From Lachnospiraceae bacterium (GTDB lineage Bacteria; Bacillota; Clostridia; Lachnospirales; Lachnospiraceae), in assembly GCA_017938315.1 (NCBI GenBank), contig JAGBBV010000031.1, forward strand, positions 61,226 to 125,225: a DNA stretch of 64,000 nucleotides, given 5' to 3'. The notes under the pieces are model-generated. The model did no database searches. It worked only from the letters and a program-made list of their open reading frames with translations, and was not told the DNA's origin. Made by a program: the position numbers and the translations under genes. This document shows positions 17,570 through 26,836 of the stretch, one piece after another (position 1 is the stretch's first letter; every line of letters begins with the position of its first letter).

Positions 17570-18067
17570 TCAGTCTCCTTCTTCCAAAGTCTCTTCACTC
17601 ATCTGCTCAAGAACGGATAAGTCTTCATCTTTTATTAATTTGTCAGGATCAAGAAGTAGTTTTACATCTTCCCCCACTTTACCGATACCATAGACATATT
17701 TATTTTGGGTTCTTTCCTCTTTTGTTAAGCTTGGCGGAGCAACAATGTCACCTTCCTCAATCTCAACCACTTCAGCAATTCTCTCAACAATGAGTCCAAC
17801 CACCGTATCCTTTACGTTAATGATAATAATACAGGTTCTGTCCGTGTATTCGAGAGGTTCCTGCTTGAATCTGATTCTCACATCAATGACAGGAATAATT
17901 TTACCCCGAAGGTTAATAAGTCCTTTTATGTAATCCTCGCTTTCAGGCATCTGAGTAATTTCCTGATATACAATAATTTCATTTACATATTCTATCTTCA
18001 GTCCAAAATACTCATTTCCCGATTTGAAGGTTACATATTTATTCAGCTGTGTAGTCATCTCACTCAT
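17570..18067 (-). CDS. cheW: Chemotaxis coupling protein CheW
   Basis: CheW bridges the chemoreceptor tip and CheA. This product has about 165 residues when started at ATG 18067 ([14 protein letters not shown]), which follows GGAAAGGG; an in-frame ATG at 18097 would overlap cheA and lacks a good site. The core ([40 protein letters not shown]) is textbook CheW with the conserved NLRGxxxPVxDxR loop. The C-terminus is a short acidic extension. It lies between cheA and the receptor gene in the same operon. Confidence 0.96.
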   Translation of the reverse strand: MSEMTTQLNKYVTFKSGNEYFGLKIEYVNEIIVYQEITQMPESEDYIKGLINLRGKIIPVIDVRIRFKQEPLEYTDRTCIIIINVKDTVVGLIVERIAEVVEIEEGDIVAPPSLTKEERTQNKYVYGIGKVGEDVKLLLDPDKLIKDEDLSVLEQMSEETLEEGD

Positions 18068-18089
18068 ATGTACCCTTTCCTTTCCGTTT

Positions 18090-20246
18090 TTATTCAATTA
18101 ATCCGATTGCATCCAAAATCAGGGCAATACTTCCATCGCCAAGTTGTGTGCACCCTGATAATCCTTTTACCTTCTTTATGTAATCAGGAATGGGCTTTAC
18201 AACGATTTCCTGTTTACCAACAAGGCTGTCTACAAGCAGACATATGGTTTTCTTTTCAACGGTAACCATTACAAGCATTCCTTCTTCCTCTGCGCAGGCT
18301 CCGGGAACCTGATAGCGCTCGGCAACTCTTAAAACAGGATATGCTTCTCCGCGGATCATCACAAACTCTTCACCGGTGGGTTCCTTAACAATTCTGTGCT
18401 CACGCATTCCTACAAATTCATTGACAGAATTGGTTGGTATTACAAAGGAAGACTTTCCAACCTTCATAACGATACCGTCTATAATGGAAAGAGTAAGGGG
18501 AATTTTAAGGTTCATAATACTGCCCTGGCCGGGAGTACTTTCAATTACCAAGGAACCGCCGATTGCCTGAATGTTGGAAACCACAACATCCATTCCCACG
18601 CCTCTTCCGGAATATTCCGTAACCTGTTCATTAGTAGAAAATCCGGGAAGGGTGATAAACTGGTACACCTCACTGTCGGTGTATTCTTCATCAGTCTTAC
18701 CATTATCCAAAAGTCCCTGTTTTCTGGCTTTTGCTAATATCTTTTCACGGTCAAGACCTTTTCCGTTATCCTGCACACCGATGATTACTTTTCCGGACTC
18801 CGTCTTTGCCCAAAGAGTAACCTTTCCCTTTTCTGTCTTGCCTTTTGCCGCTCTCTCATCCGGCATCTCAATACCATGGTCAACAGAGTTTCTAACCAGA
18901 TGCATAAGGGGATCTGAAATATGCTCTATGATATTTTTATCTACTTCCGTTTGTTCCCCAATCATCTCAAATTCTATATCTTTCCCAAGTTTTCTGGATA
19001 CATCAAACACAATCCGGTTCATTTTTTGGAAAGTGTTCTGAAGAGGAACCATTCTCATGCTCATGATTACATTCTGGAGGTCAGTGGATATCTTACTGAG
19101 CTGTGCCGCTGCTTTATTAAAGTTATCAAGTTTCAGTCCCGGCACCTTTAAATCCGAATTCTGCAGTACAACAGATTCTGAGATGACAAGTTCTCCAATC
19201 AAATCCATGAGCATGTCCATCTTATGTACATCCACACTGATTAAAGCAGCCTTTTCCGCCTTCTTGGCTTTATCCTTTACCAGTTTCTTTCCTTTACCGG
19301 GTTCTTTGGTTTGAATAACGAAATCACCGGGTGCCATTTTCTTTTCCGGTGCTTTTTCTCCCGATACCTGCTCACCCGCCGCTTTATCGGCATCTGCTTT
19401 TGCTTCAATATCTTCTACAGACGAATCCAAGTCAATTCTGATTTCGGCTCCAAAACTGTCAAAACCTCTCTGGAAATCTGCGGCAGTGCATTCATAAATT
19501 TCTACTTTTTTAAGTTCGTAGCCTTCCTGGACGATATCTCTCAGTTTTTCTTCTGATGCCTGCGTCTGCAAAAGAATTTTAAAACCGTTCTCTAAGATTT
19601 CATCTGCACTTTTTTCGTCCGCAATAATATCTTCCGGGAAGTGTAACAAATCTTCTGCCACTTCCTTTAATGCGTAAACAGCTTTGTATGCATGGACATT
19701 TGCCAACGGAATATCTGCCTGATAAGTCAGATACAATTTATAAAAGTGACTGGCACTGGTGGCCATGGGAGCAATGTAAAAATGTTGCGGTTCTTCGTAT
19801 ACATTTTCCTTTGCTTTAGCGGCCTGCTTTCCGTCTTCCTCTTTGATTCTCTTAAGAAATTCATCGAGAAGTGTCAAATAATCACCGGCACTTCCATCTG
19901 CCGGATCGCCGTTTTGTATCTTAATCATTTCACTGGAAATAAAATCTACTACCTGCAGAACGTGTTCCACTAATTCTAAATGGGGTACATTGGTAGGTTT
20001 TGATTCCCTGAGGAAGAAAAATACATCCTCCAGTTTGTGAGATATTTTTGTTATCTCATCAAACATCATTACCCCTGAAGAACCTTTTATGGTATGCATG
20101 GCACGAAAGATTTCATTGATTGCATCCTCATCAAAGCATTCCTCATCCTTCTGTTCCAATACAATTTCCTGAAGACGTTCCAGCAGCTGTCCGTTTTCAA
20201 ACAGGTAGACATCCAGCATCCCCTGTGTATTAAACTCTTCTGCCAT
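18090..20246 (-). CDS. cheA: Chemotaxis histidine kinase CheA
   Basis: This 718-residue protein has an N-terminal Hpt domain with AMHTIKGSSG (His 51), an intermediate region with a CheY/CheB-docking-like fold (about 150-260), a charged linker, dimerisation helices (about 340-400), an ATPase domain (HLVRNSVDHGIE, DNGKGLD, GRGVGMDVV) and a C-terminal CheW-like domain. All catalytic boxes are present, so autophosphorylation and transfer to the adjacent receivers are expected. It shares the operon with cheW, cheB, cheR and a receiver. cheC, cheD and cheV are absent here, unlike the classic Bacillus set. Confidence 0.97.
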   Translation of the reverse strand: MAEEFNTQGMLDVYLFENGQLLERLQEIVLEQKDEECFDEDAINEIFRAMHTIKGSSGVMMFDEITKISHKLEDVFFFLRESKPTNVPHLELVEHVLQVVDFISSEMIKIQNGDPADGSAGDYLTLLDEFLKRIKEEDGKQAAKAKENVYEEPQHFYIAPMATSASHFYKLYLTYQADIPLANVHAYKAVYALKEVAEDLLHFPEDIIADEKSADEILENGFKILLQTQASEEKLRDIVQEGYELKKVEIYECTAADFQRGFDSFGAEIRIDLDSSVEDIEAKADADKAAGEQVSGEKAPEKKMAPGDFVIQTKEPGKGKKLVKDKAKKAEKAALISVDVHKMDMLMDLIGELVISESVVLQNSDLKVPGLKLDNFNKAAAQLSKISTDLQNVIMSMRMVPLQNTFQKMNRIVFDVSRKLGKDIEFEMIGEQTEVDKNIIEHISDPLMHLVRNSVDHGIEMPDERAAKGKTEKGKVTLWAKTESGKVIIGVQDNGKGLDREKILAKARKQGLLDNGKTDEEYTDSEVYQFITLPGFSTNEQVTEYSGRGVGMDVVVSNIQAIGGSLVIESTPGQGSIMNLKIPLTLSIIDGIVMKVGKSSFVIPTNSVNEFVGMREHRIVKEPTGEEFVMIRGEAYPVLRVAERYQVPGACAEEEGMLVMVTVEKKTICLLVDSLVGKQEIVVKPIPDYIKKVKGLSGCTQLGDGSIALILDAIGLIE

Positions 20247-20259
20247 TTAGCTCTCCTTT

Positions 20260-20652
20260 CTATATCAAGCCAAATTTCTTAAGTACCTGTTCGAATTTGT
20301 CCTGATCTATGGGCTTGCCGGAATATACCGTACATCCCAGTTCAAATGCCATCTTTACATTCTTTTCATCATTTAATGCAGTGGTCATAATCACCTTTGC
20401 TGCCTTTTCCTTGGGAATTTCTCTCTCTTTTTCCAGATTACGGATTCCCACAAGCGCCTGATAACCGTCCATGACCGGCATCATAATATCTAAACATACC
20501 AAATCATACGGGTCATCATCCTCCAGTGCCATCATAAAGGCATCTATAGCCTCCATACCGTCCACAGTTACGTCACACTCACCATACTTTGACAAAAAGT
20601 TTGTCATAAATTTTCTGGTAACAAAATCATCCTCCGCTAATAATATTTTCAT
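20260..20652 (-). CDS. Single-domain receiver (CheY-like)
   Basis: This stand-alone receiver has about 130 residues: acidic pocket AEDD at 5-8, phosphoacceptor Asp in CLDIMMPVMDG, switch Thr in MTTAL and conserved Lys in YSGKP. I start at ATG 20652 (MKILLAEDD) after GGGAGACGAT; the upstream ATG 20676 overlaps cheB and gives an unlikely KGGKGDD leader. It lies between cheB and cheA, so it is probably the CheA output. It has no effector domain. It may act on a motor or on other kinases rather than on flagella, because no flagellar genes are seen. Confidence 0.93.
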   Translation of the reverse strand: MKILLAEDDFVTRKFMTNFLSKYGECDVTVDGMEAIDAFMMALEDDDPYDLVCLDIMMPVMDGYQALVGIRNLEKEREIPKEKAAKVIMTTALNDEKNVKMAFELGCTVYSGKPIDQDKFEQVLKKFGLI

Positions 20653-20672
20653 ATCGTCTCCCTTTCCGCCTT

Positions 20673-21701
20673 TCACATTTTACTAAGTAAGGAATACGTC
20701 CTCTTAGCAATTTCCGGCAATTTTTCCTGATATTCTACCGCTCCTATTTCATATGCCACCTTTGGCATTCCATATACAATACAAGTGGATTCATCCTGGC
20801 CTATGGTCCTTGCTCCGGCCTTTTTCATTTCCAGAAGTCCTTTGGCTCCGTCTCCTCCCATTCCCGTCAGAATGATTCCCACAGCGTTATTCTTTACTAC
20901 CTCTGCAACCGATTGAAACAGCACATCAACGGAAGGGCAATGCCCGTTTACTTTAGGTCCCTTTTTTATCACTACCTGAAAATTTCCGTTTACTTTCACA
21001 AGTTGCATATGTGCATCCCCACCCGGTGCAATTAACACCTGCCCCGGCAGTACCACATCTCCGGTTTTTGCTTCTTTCACCCTGACCTTACACATATTAT
21101 CAAGTCTCTGTGCATACATTTCCGTAAATTTGGGTGGCATGTGCTGTACAATTACTACCCCAGGTATATCCGTGTCAAATTCCTTTAGCACCGTAGCAAT
21201 TGCTTCTGTACCTCCCGTTGAGGCACCTATTGCAACCACCAAATTTTTGTTTGCTACTTTTTCGTTGTGCACCGGTGACTGTATTACCGTTTTTTTCTTT
21301 GCACTCACCTTGGCAACTGATGCTACTTTTACCTTTTCTATCAGTTCGTTTTTCACGAAATCTTCTATTTGTATGCCACTGGCACCTACCGGCTTTGCCA
21401 CAAAATCTACAGCCCCTGCATTTAGTGCATCAAAAACCTTGCTGCTTAGAGAACTGATTACGATAACCGGAAGGGGATGTTGGGGCATCAATTTCCGTAA
21501 AAATTCTATCCCGTTCATCTTGGGGAGTTCTACATCCAATGTCATTACATCCGGCCGATGTGCAATGATTGCATCTCTCGCTTCAAAGGGATCCTTTGCT
21601 GTAGCCACCACTTCAATCTCCTGGTCCGCGCTTAATCCCCTCACTAAAATTTCCCGGAAGAGTAAAGAATCTTCTACTACCAATACCCGTATCCGTCGCA
21701 T
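20673..21701 (-). CDS. cheB: Chemotaxis methylesterase CheB
   Basis: CheB removes methyl groups from chemoreceptors and can deamidate Gln. The N-terminal receiver (VLVVEDSLLFRE, TLDVELPKMNG) is followed by a linker and the esterase domain with GASTGG (nucleophile Ser), QHMPPKFT (His) and GMGGDGAKG (Asp). That is a full triad. I start at ATG 21701, 5 bases past GGAGATGAA; a longer frame from 21743 would overlap cheR and lacks support. It sits 14 bases after cheR and just before the receiver gene. The length, about 342 residues, is standard. Confidence 0.97.
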   Translation of the reverse strand: MRRIRVLVVEDSLLFREILVRGLSADQEIEVVATAKDPFEARDAIIAHRPDVMTLDVELPKMNGIEFLRKLMPQHPLPVIVISSLSSKVFDALNAGAVDFVAKPVGASGIQIEDFVKNELIEKVKVASVAKVSAKKKTVIQSPVHNEKVANKNLVVAIGASTGGTEAIATVLKEFDTDIPGVVIVQHMPPKFTEMYAQRLDNMCKVRVKEAKTGDVVLPGQVLIAPGGDAHMQLVKVNGNFQVVIKKGPKVNGHCPSVDVLFQSVAEVVKNNAVGIILTGMGGDGAKGLLEMKKAGARTIGQDESTCIVYGMPKVAYEIGAVEYQEKLPEIAKRTYSLLSKM

Positions 21702-21715
21702 ATATTCATCTCCTT

Positions 21716-22522
21716 TTACTTTTTCCGGAAAACAGACGGACAAATCAGTTCAAGTGGCAGAGCTCCTCTGTCTATGGTTTCCGTTCTTCCCACAAACAAA
21801 TATCCACCGGGTTCCATCACGTCATATATCTTCTGTATTAATTCACGTTTTGTATCTTTATCAAAATAAATCATGACATTCCGCAAGAAAATAATATGCA
21901 TTTTTCTTTTAAACGGAAATGTATCCATGAGATTAAATTGTCTGAATAATATCTGTTCTTTGATTTCCGGATTCATCTCATACCGCACTCCGTCTTCCAC
22001 AAGGTGCATATACTGATGTTTCCAATGGGGCAGTAAATCTGTTACCTGCTCCCGTTCATAGATTCCTTTCGCAGCATATTGTAATGCTTTTGTTGACACA
22101 TCCGTTGCCAAAACTTTTGTATCCCACGGCTTTTCTTCAAAACAAAAGAAATCACGAAGTAGCATCGCCAACATGTAAGGTTCCTGCCCGGTAGATGCTG
22201 CACCGCACCAAATACACAAATCACGTTTTTTCTCTTCTTTTTTCTTAAGTTCGGGAAGTACCACCTGCTTTAAAAAATCAAAGTGTTCAAACTCTCTCAT
22301 GAAAAAGGTATGATTGGTGGTTAAGATATCTACCAGTTGCTTTTCTTTTGCACCTGTAATATCCGATTCCACGGCGTCCATGTATTCAGTGTAACTGCCA
22401 TACCCGTTTGCACGTAAAAAATTTTCCAGTCTTCCCTGTATCATTTCCTTCTTGCGCTCTAAATCAATACCATAACGGCCTTTCACAAATTGATAGATGC
22501 GACGGAATTCTCCCTCAGTCAT
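21716..22522 (-). CDS. cheR: Chemotaxis methyltransferase CheR
   Basis: This 268-residue CheR transfers methyl groups from S-adenosylmethionine to receptor glutamates. The N-terminal helical domain is followed by the methyltransferase fold with WCGAASTGQEPYMLAM, a variant of the WSAGCSTGEEPYSLAM cofactor loop. NVMIYFD and GYLFVGRTE match the C-terminal conserved strands. It is cotranscribed with the RpfG-like gene upstream and cheB downstream. There is no C-terminal TPR domain. An intact CheR/CheB pair implies that the adjacent receptor adapts. Confidence 0.97.
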   Translation of the reverse strand: MTEGEFRRIYQFVKGRYGIDLERKKEMIQGRLENFLRANGYGSYTEYMDAVESDITGAKEKQLVDILTTNHTFFMREFEHFDFLKQVVLPELKKKEEKKRDLCIWCGAASTGQEPYMLAMLLRDFFCFEEKPWDTKVLATDVSTKALQYAAKGIYEREQVTDLLPHWKHQYMHLVEDGVRYEMNPEIKEQILFRQFNLMDTFPFKRKMHIIFLRNVMIYFDKDTKRELIQKIYDVMEPGGYLFVGRTETIDRGALPLELICPSVFRKK

Positions 22523-22549
22523 AAATAACCGTACCTTTCCGGCGGCAAT

Positions 22550-23626
22550 CTAGTGGAACTGCCTGGTAATCTTTTTCATAATCCAGAAAATATCCGGATT
22601 AAATCGTTTAACAGCATCTTTTTCCATGATATCAAGAGCTTCTTCTCTGCTGAAAGCATCACGGTATGTACGCACTTCCGTCAAAGCACAATAAGTATTT
22701 ACAACGGATACAATCTGTGCCGATAAAGGAATTTCATTTCCTTTCTTTCCCTCCGGATAACCGCTTCCGTCCCAGTTCTCATGATGGAAATACGCAATTT
22801 CCATTGCCATGTGGATAAAATCGTTGTCACTGCTACCGCCTTCTTCTATATCTCTCAAAATCTTAGCTCCGATAGTAGTGTGGGTACGCATTATTTTCCG
22901 TTCTTCCTGGGTAAGACGACCTTTTTTCTGCAAAATATCCGTAGGAATTGCCATATTTCCCAAATCACAGAGAGGGGTTGCAAGTTCAATCGTATCTACA
23001 TAACTGTCAGAAATAACAGCCCCATAGTTGGCTGATAACTGCATTGCTTCTGCCAGAATACGACAATTATACCTAAGGCGTTCCATATGTCTTTCATCAT
23101 AACGTGCATTTTCACGTGCTACACGGATCAACGCATAAAGCACATTCCTACGCTCTTTTTCCATCTGCTTAATCTGCTCACTGATAGATACTTGAAGCTG
23201 TCTGTTCATTTCCGCCATGCTGTGATTAGCCTCGTGAAGTTTCAAGTGCATACCGACTCTGGCCTTTACTACTTCATGTATAAAAGGTTTTGTAATATAG
23301 TCTTCTCCACCTACGGAAAATCCTTTTACAATATCCTGAGGATCGTCAAATGCTGAAATAAAAATAATGGGAATATCTCTGGTAAGGGGATCTTCTTTTA
23401 TTTTTTCGCAGACCTCATAACCATCCATCTCCGGCATCGCTATATCTAAGATAATCAGCTCCGGCTCCATATGTGGAATCATTTTTAATGCCTGGGCACC
23501 ATTTTCCGTAAGTATTGGCTGACAATCCATTTCTCTGATAATGTCGCGAAGCACAAAGCGGTTTGCCTCCACATCATCAACAATTAAAATTCGGGGAATG
23601 TCCCTATTAAATTTACCCCCTGTCAT
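22550..23626 (-). CDS. Receiver plus degenerate HD-GYP protein (RpfG-like)
   Basis: This protein has about 358 residues: an N-terminal receiver (ILIVDDVEANR, ILDIAMPEMDG, Lys in ITKPF), a helical linker (about 135-185) and an HD-GYP domain. HHENWDGSGYP is intact, but the expected LHDIGK reads LCDLGN and the later ADxYDALT reads VNTYCALT. The defining His-Asp pair and a metal-binding Asp are therefore lost, and c-di-GMP hydrolysis is doubtful. It may act as a c-di-GMP-binding or protein-interaction module. The start at 23626 follows GGAGG by 7 bases. It lies between the PAS kinase and cheR. Confidence 0.92.
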   Translation of the reverse strand: MTGGKFNRDIPRILIVDDVEANRFVLRDIIREMDCQPILTENGAQALKMIPHMEPELIILDIAMPEMDGYEVCEKIKEDPLTRDIPIIFISAFDDPQDIVKGFSVGGEDYITKPFIHEVVKARVGMHLKLHEANHSMAEMNRQLQVSISEQIKQMEKERRNVLYALIRVARENARYDERHMERLRYNCRILAEAMQLSANYGAVISDSYVDTIELATPLCDLGNMAIPTDILQKKGRLTQEERKIMRTHTTIGAKILRDIEEGGSSDNDFIHMAMEIAYFHHENWDGSGYPEGKKGNEIPLSAQIVSVVNTYCALTEVRTYRDAFSREEALDIMEKDAVKRFNPDIFWIMKKITRQFH

Positions 23627-23651
23627 GTAGCACCTCCATGTTACATGCTCA

Positions 23652-25115
23652 TTAAACCATCTTCTGTAATAGTTCAAAAGCTGCTGTTGCCTTTTCGTAG
23701 TCTCCCTTTTGTACTGCCATTTTAAGTCTCAGTGCATGACTCTTTACTTCTCTTGGTGCTTCCTCCACCAACTGTTTTACTGTCTCTGCAAACATCTCTG
23801 CCTTTTCCCAATTCTCCATTTCCAGACAAAGAATAAGCTTTGACATTTTCTTTTCTATCTCTTCTTTATTTTCAGGTTCGCCGTATTTCCATATCTTCTC
23901 ACCGGCACTATTTACCGACATGCTTTGCAATTTACCTAACATATCTTTTTCTATAAATTCTGCAGTATACTCTTTTCCGGCATCCTCCTCTGCATAGGCT
24001 TTATCTTCCTCTGCAATTTCAGCCCAAATGTCAAAAGTAAAGATTGTTCCTTTTCCCACCGTACTTTCCACATGGATATTTCCACCCATCAGTTCAATGA
24101 GCTGTTTACATATATTAAGTCCAAGTCCTGTGCCGCCATATCTTCTGGAAATGGAAGCATCTACCTGATAAAAGCTTTGAAACAGCTTATCCTGTGCTGC
24201 CTTGTCAATTCCAATTCCGGTGTCAATCACCATAAAAAATAGTTGAATCCGGTTTCCTGTCTGGGCAGTTTTAACCACTTCCACATGAATCTCACCGACC
24301 GCAGTAAACTTGTAAGCATTTGAGATAAGGTTATTTAATATCTGGACTATCCGGAGTTCATCGCCGACAATATATTCAGGAATACTATTTGGTACCGTGA
24401 TGGAAAATTCAAGTCCTTTCTCTATGATCCGGTTGATATGGTTAGACTTTACATAGTCAATCATATTCCGGAATTGGAATCTCCTCGGTTCCAAAACAAA
24501 TTTTCCCGCTTCCAATTTGGAAAAGTCCAAGATGTTATTAATAATGGAATGCATATCTCTGCACCCACGTTCAACCAGATGAAGAAGCCGTAGTTTTTCT
24601 TCATCCTCTTCTTTATTAATGAGCGCCTGCGCATTTCCCAAGATTCCATTTACCGGTGTCCTGAGTTCATGGGTCACATTTGCAACAAACTCCGACTTCA
24701 CCTTTTGGGCCACTTCCGCTTCCTGTCCAACCTGGCTTACCTTTTTCTCTAAAAAATTTTCATTTGAAACGTCATAAGCCGTACATATGTATCTATCTTC
24801 TTCACCTAATTTTCCTTCCGGATCTTCATATTTAAGAAGCCGTATTTTGGTAGGAAAACAGGTTCTGTTTTTGCGGTATGCCATGATATTATGGGATTCC
24901 CCACCAATTTCGCATTCAATAGCAAGACCGCCTCCCTCTACTGAAAACTCGCCGGGAAAAATTTCCGTAATGGACTGGCCGCACAATTCATCCTGATATT
25001 CAAGTTTTTTCATCGCTGCTTGATTTGCATATACAATTTCACCACTTTGGTTAAATATGATTACAATTCCAAGCACATTATCTAAAGTAAACTGAAATAA
25101 ACTTTTCGATTGCAT
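23652..25115 (-). CDS. PAS-domain histidine kinase
   Basis: This 487-residue soluble kinase has a PAS domain (about 5-115), a coiled linker, a phosphoacceptor domain with VTHELRTPVN, an ATPase domain (NLISNAYKF, DTGIGI, GGTGLGLNICKQL) and a C-terminal helical extension of about 100 residues that resembles a degenerate Hpt without an obvious HxxKG site. It has no membrane segment and no receiver. It is the first gene of the chemosensory operon, directly behind a sigma-A promoter, with a GGAGGAAAGT ribosome site. It most likely feeds the receiver/HD-GYP protein 25 bases downstream. Confidence 0.93.
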   Translation of the reverse strand: MQSKSLFQFTLDNVLGIVIIFNQSGEIVYANQAAMKKLEYQDELCGQSITEIFPGEFSVEGGGLAIECEIGGESHNIMAYRKNRTCFPTKIRLLKYEDPEGKLGEEDRYICTAYDVSNENFLEKKVSQVGQEAEVAQKVKSEFVANVTHELRTPVNGILGNAQALINKEEDEEKLRLLHLVERGCRDMHSIINNILDFSKLEAGKFVLEPRRFQFRNMIDYVKSNHINRIIEKGLEFSITVPNSIPEYIVGDELRIVQILNNLISNAYKFTAVGEIHVEVVKTAQTGNRIQLFFMVIDTGIGIDKAAQDKLFQSFYQVDASISRRYGGTGLGLNICKQLIELMGGNIHVESTVGKGTIFTFDIWAEIAEEDKAYAEEDAGKEYTAEFIEKDMLGKLQSMSVNSAGEKIWKYGEPENKEEIEKKMSKLILCLEMENWEKAEMFAETVKQLVEEAPREVKSHALRLKMAVQKGDYEKATAAFELLQKMV

Positions 25116-25142
25116 ACTTTCCTCCAGACCCTACATACTAAA

Positions 25143-25171
25143 ATTATAGTAAATATGTACTAAATATACAA
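25143..25171 (-). promoter_or_regulatory. Promoter of the chemosensory operon
   Basis: On the minus strand TTGTAT (25171-25166), 17 bases, TATAAT (25148-25143) is a vegetative promoter. It does not fit the sigma-D consensus TAAA-N15-GCCGATAA, so these genes do not look like part of a flagellar regulon. The rest of 25172-25358 is AT-rich and holds nothing I can name. Confidence 0.75.
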
Positions 25172-25358
25172 GAGATTTTTTCAAAAAATGACAATTTTTT
25201 TCGATTATTTTCGTCTATTGATGTTTTTTAGCATAAATTGTTGCAATTTTATCATATAATACATCTTTTTTCCCCCAATTTCCTCGTTTGTAAATTTTCT
25301 GAAAACTTATCAAACTGTAAAAAAACAGGTGAGACCACGCAAAAGTCAAGATTTATTG

Positions 25359-25387
25359 TTGTTTAATTTGCATATTCAAACTATAAT
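25359..25387 (+). promoter_or_regulatory. Promoter of SDR gene
   Basis: TTGTTT, 17 bases, TATAAT lies about 45 bases before the ATG, and GGAAGG serves as the ribosome site. Confidence 0.7.
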
Positions 25388-25433
25388 AAGAGTATATATG
25401 GGGCAAACATTTTATTGAAAGGAAGGTATTTTT

Positions 25434-26195
25434 ATGGGACGTTTAGATGGTAAAGTTGCTATCATCACAGGCAGTAATTCCGGTGTAGGTGCCGCTACTG
25501 CCAAGTTATTTGCAAAAGAAGGGGCAAAAGTGGTTATCAGTGCCCGCAGACTTCCTCAGCTTGAAGAGGTTGCTGAAGAGATTAAATCCGCAGGCGGCGA
25601 AGTATTAATTGTACAAACCGATGTTTCTAAAGTAGAAGATGCGGAAAATCTTGTAGAAAAAACAGTAGAAACTTTTGGCAAGGTTGATATTCTTGTTAAC
25701 AATGCCGGTGTCTTGGAAGCAGGTTTAAAACCCATCGACTGCTATGAGGACGAAGACCTTGAATATGTTCTTAACATCAACACCAAGGGATGTCTTTACT
25801 GCACAAGAGCTGCTGTGAAAGAAATGATGAAAAACAATGCCGGTTCTATTATCAACTTAGATTCTGTCGCAGGTGCGTTTGGAACAGGCGGTGCCGCTTA
25901 CGTTACCAGTAAGGCTGCCGTTATCGGTGTAACCAAGCATACTGCACTCCGCTTTGCAGGAACCGGAATCCGTTGTAACTCTGTAAATCCCAGTTCCATT
26001 GCCACACCCATGGCAAAGACTGACCCTGCAACATTAAATCAGGATATGTTTGGACAGATGAGAAAGCATATGAACTTATCCGTACCGATTTGTATGCCGG
26101 AGGATGTTGCCAATATCTTGCTTTTCCTTGCAAGTGATGAGTCAAGAGCCATTACCGGTCAGGTGATCGTATCCGACTTCGGTGCAACATTATAA
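25434..26195 (+). CDS. Short-chain dehydrogenase/reductase
   Basis: This 253-residue classical SDR has a Rossmann glycine motif SNSGVGAA (about 14-21) after VAIITG, an NNAG motif near residue 89, a catalytic Ser in INLDSVAG and a YVTSK active-site Tyr/Lys pair. The C-terminal GQVIVSDFGATL closes the fold. It should be an NAD(P)-dependent oxidoreductase acting on an alcohol or ketone. The substrate is not evident; relatives are loosely annotated as 3-oxoacyl-reductase-like or glucose dehydrogenase-like. It is monocistronic, with its own promoter and a perfect terminator. Confidence 0.95.
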   Translation: MGRLDGKVAIITGSNSGVGAATAKLFAKEGAKVVISARRLPQLEEVAEEIKSAGGEVLIVQTDVSKVEDAENLVEKTVETFGKVDILVNNAGVLEAGLKPIDCYEDEDLEYVLNINTKGCLYCTRAAVKEMMKNNAGSIINLDSVAGAFGTGGAAYVTSKAAVIGVTKHTALRFAGTGIRCNSVNPSSIATPMAKTDPATLNQDMFGQMRKHMNLSVPICMPEDVANILLFLASDESRAITGQVIVSDFGATL

Positions 26196-26214
26196 TTTCA
26201 ATTTTTAAAAAATA

Positions 26215-26253
26215 GACCTTGAAGCGGTTTTAAACACCGTTTCAGGGTCTTTT
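26215..26253 (+). terminator. SDR terminator
   Basis: A 14-base-pair stem (two G-U pairs), GACCTTGAAGCGGT with ACCGTTTCAGGGTC, is followed by TTTT. Confidence 0.92.
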
Positions 26254-26371
26254 CCATTTTTGGCAACAACTGCCCTTTTAATTTTCCCTCTGTTTGAGAA
26301 AAATAGTAATGTAACTTTAGCTGTCGCAATCTGCGTCAGCTTTTTCCGCTTTTTTAAGAAGGAGGTAAATG

Positions 26372-26836
26372 ATGGATACAACTCATATTTGTACCTGCAG
26401 GGAACAAATTGCCATGGCGACTGTTCCCATGCAGGAATGGTGTGAACCCTATGATCTGACTACCGCATTGGAGGAGGGAACCATTTTCCCTTGTTTAAAT
26501 TTCACCTTTTATAAGGCTCCCGAGGGAAAATGTAAATGTAAATCCTGCAGCAGTATGGCTGATAAATCTCAGAAAACCAGAGAAGAAAAAATGAGCAGAC
26601 TTGCCGTTGTCAGCTTTGCCATTAACGACTTGACCCTTTATTTGGATACCCATCCCGATTGTCCCAACGGACTTGCTTTATTCCGCGAATTGTTGGATGA
26701 AAGGCTTACTCTTCTTTCAGAGTTTGCTGGAGAATTTTATCCTTTAACTCAAATTTCTATGGTAACCGGAAACTATGACTCTAATCAGTACGGCTGGCCA
26801 GAAGGACCTATGCCGTGGGAAGGAGCGTGCATCTAA
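26372..26836 (+). CDS. Fused spore-coat proteins CotJA-CotJB
   Basis: This protein has about 154 residues. The first 60 residues match CotJA (VPMQEWCEPYDLTTALEEGTIF pattern). A Cys/Lys-rich linker (KCKCKSC) follows, and residues about 78-150 match CotJB (AINDLTLYLDTHPDCPNGL...FAGEFYPLT). In Bacillus these are two genes. The two parts are in one frame here, so this is a fusion, not a read error. The start is ATG 26372, 6 bases after GGAGG; an adjacent ATG at 26369 is possible. The stop overlaps cotJC by one base. The protein is part of the inner spore coat. Confidence 0.88.
   Translation: MDTTHICTCREQIAMATVPMQEWCEPYDLTTALEEGTIFPCLNFTFYKAPEGKCKCKSCSSMADKSQKTREEKMSRLAVVSFAINDLTLYLDTHPDCPNGLALFRELLDERLTLLSEFAGEFYPLTQISMVTGNYDSNQYGWPEGPMPWEGACI

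Noticed and set aside
21130-21876. 248-codon plus-strand frame opposite cheB/cheR
   Set aside because: It is Ser/Thr-rich and antisense to two conserved genes; no start signal.
25172-25358. Sigma-D promoter for the che operon
   Set aside because: No TAAA...GCCGATAA pattern; a TTGTAT-17-TATAAT promoter explains the start.
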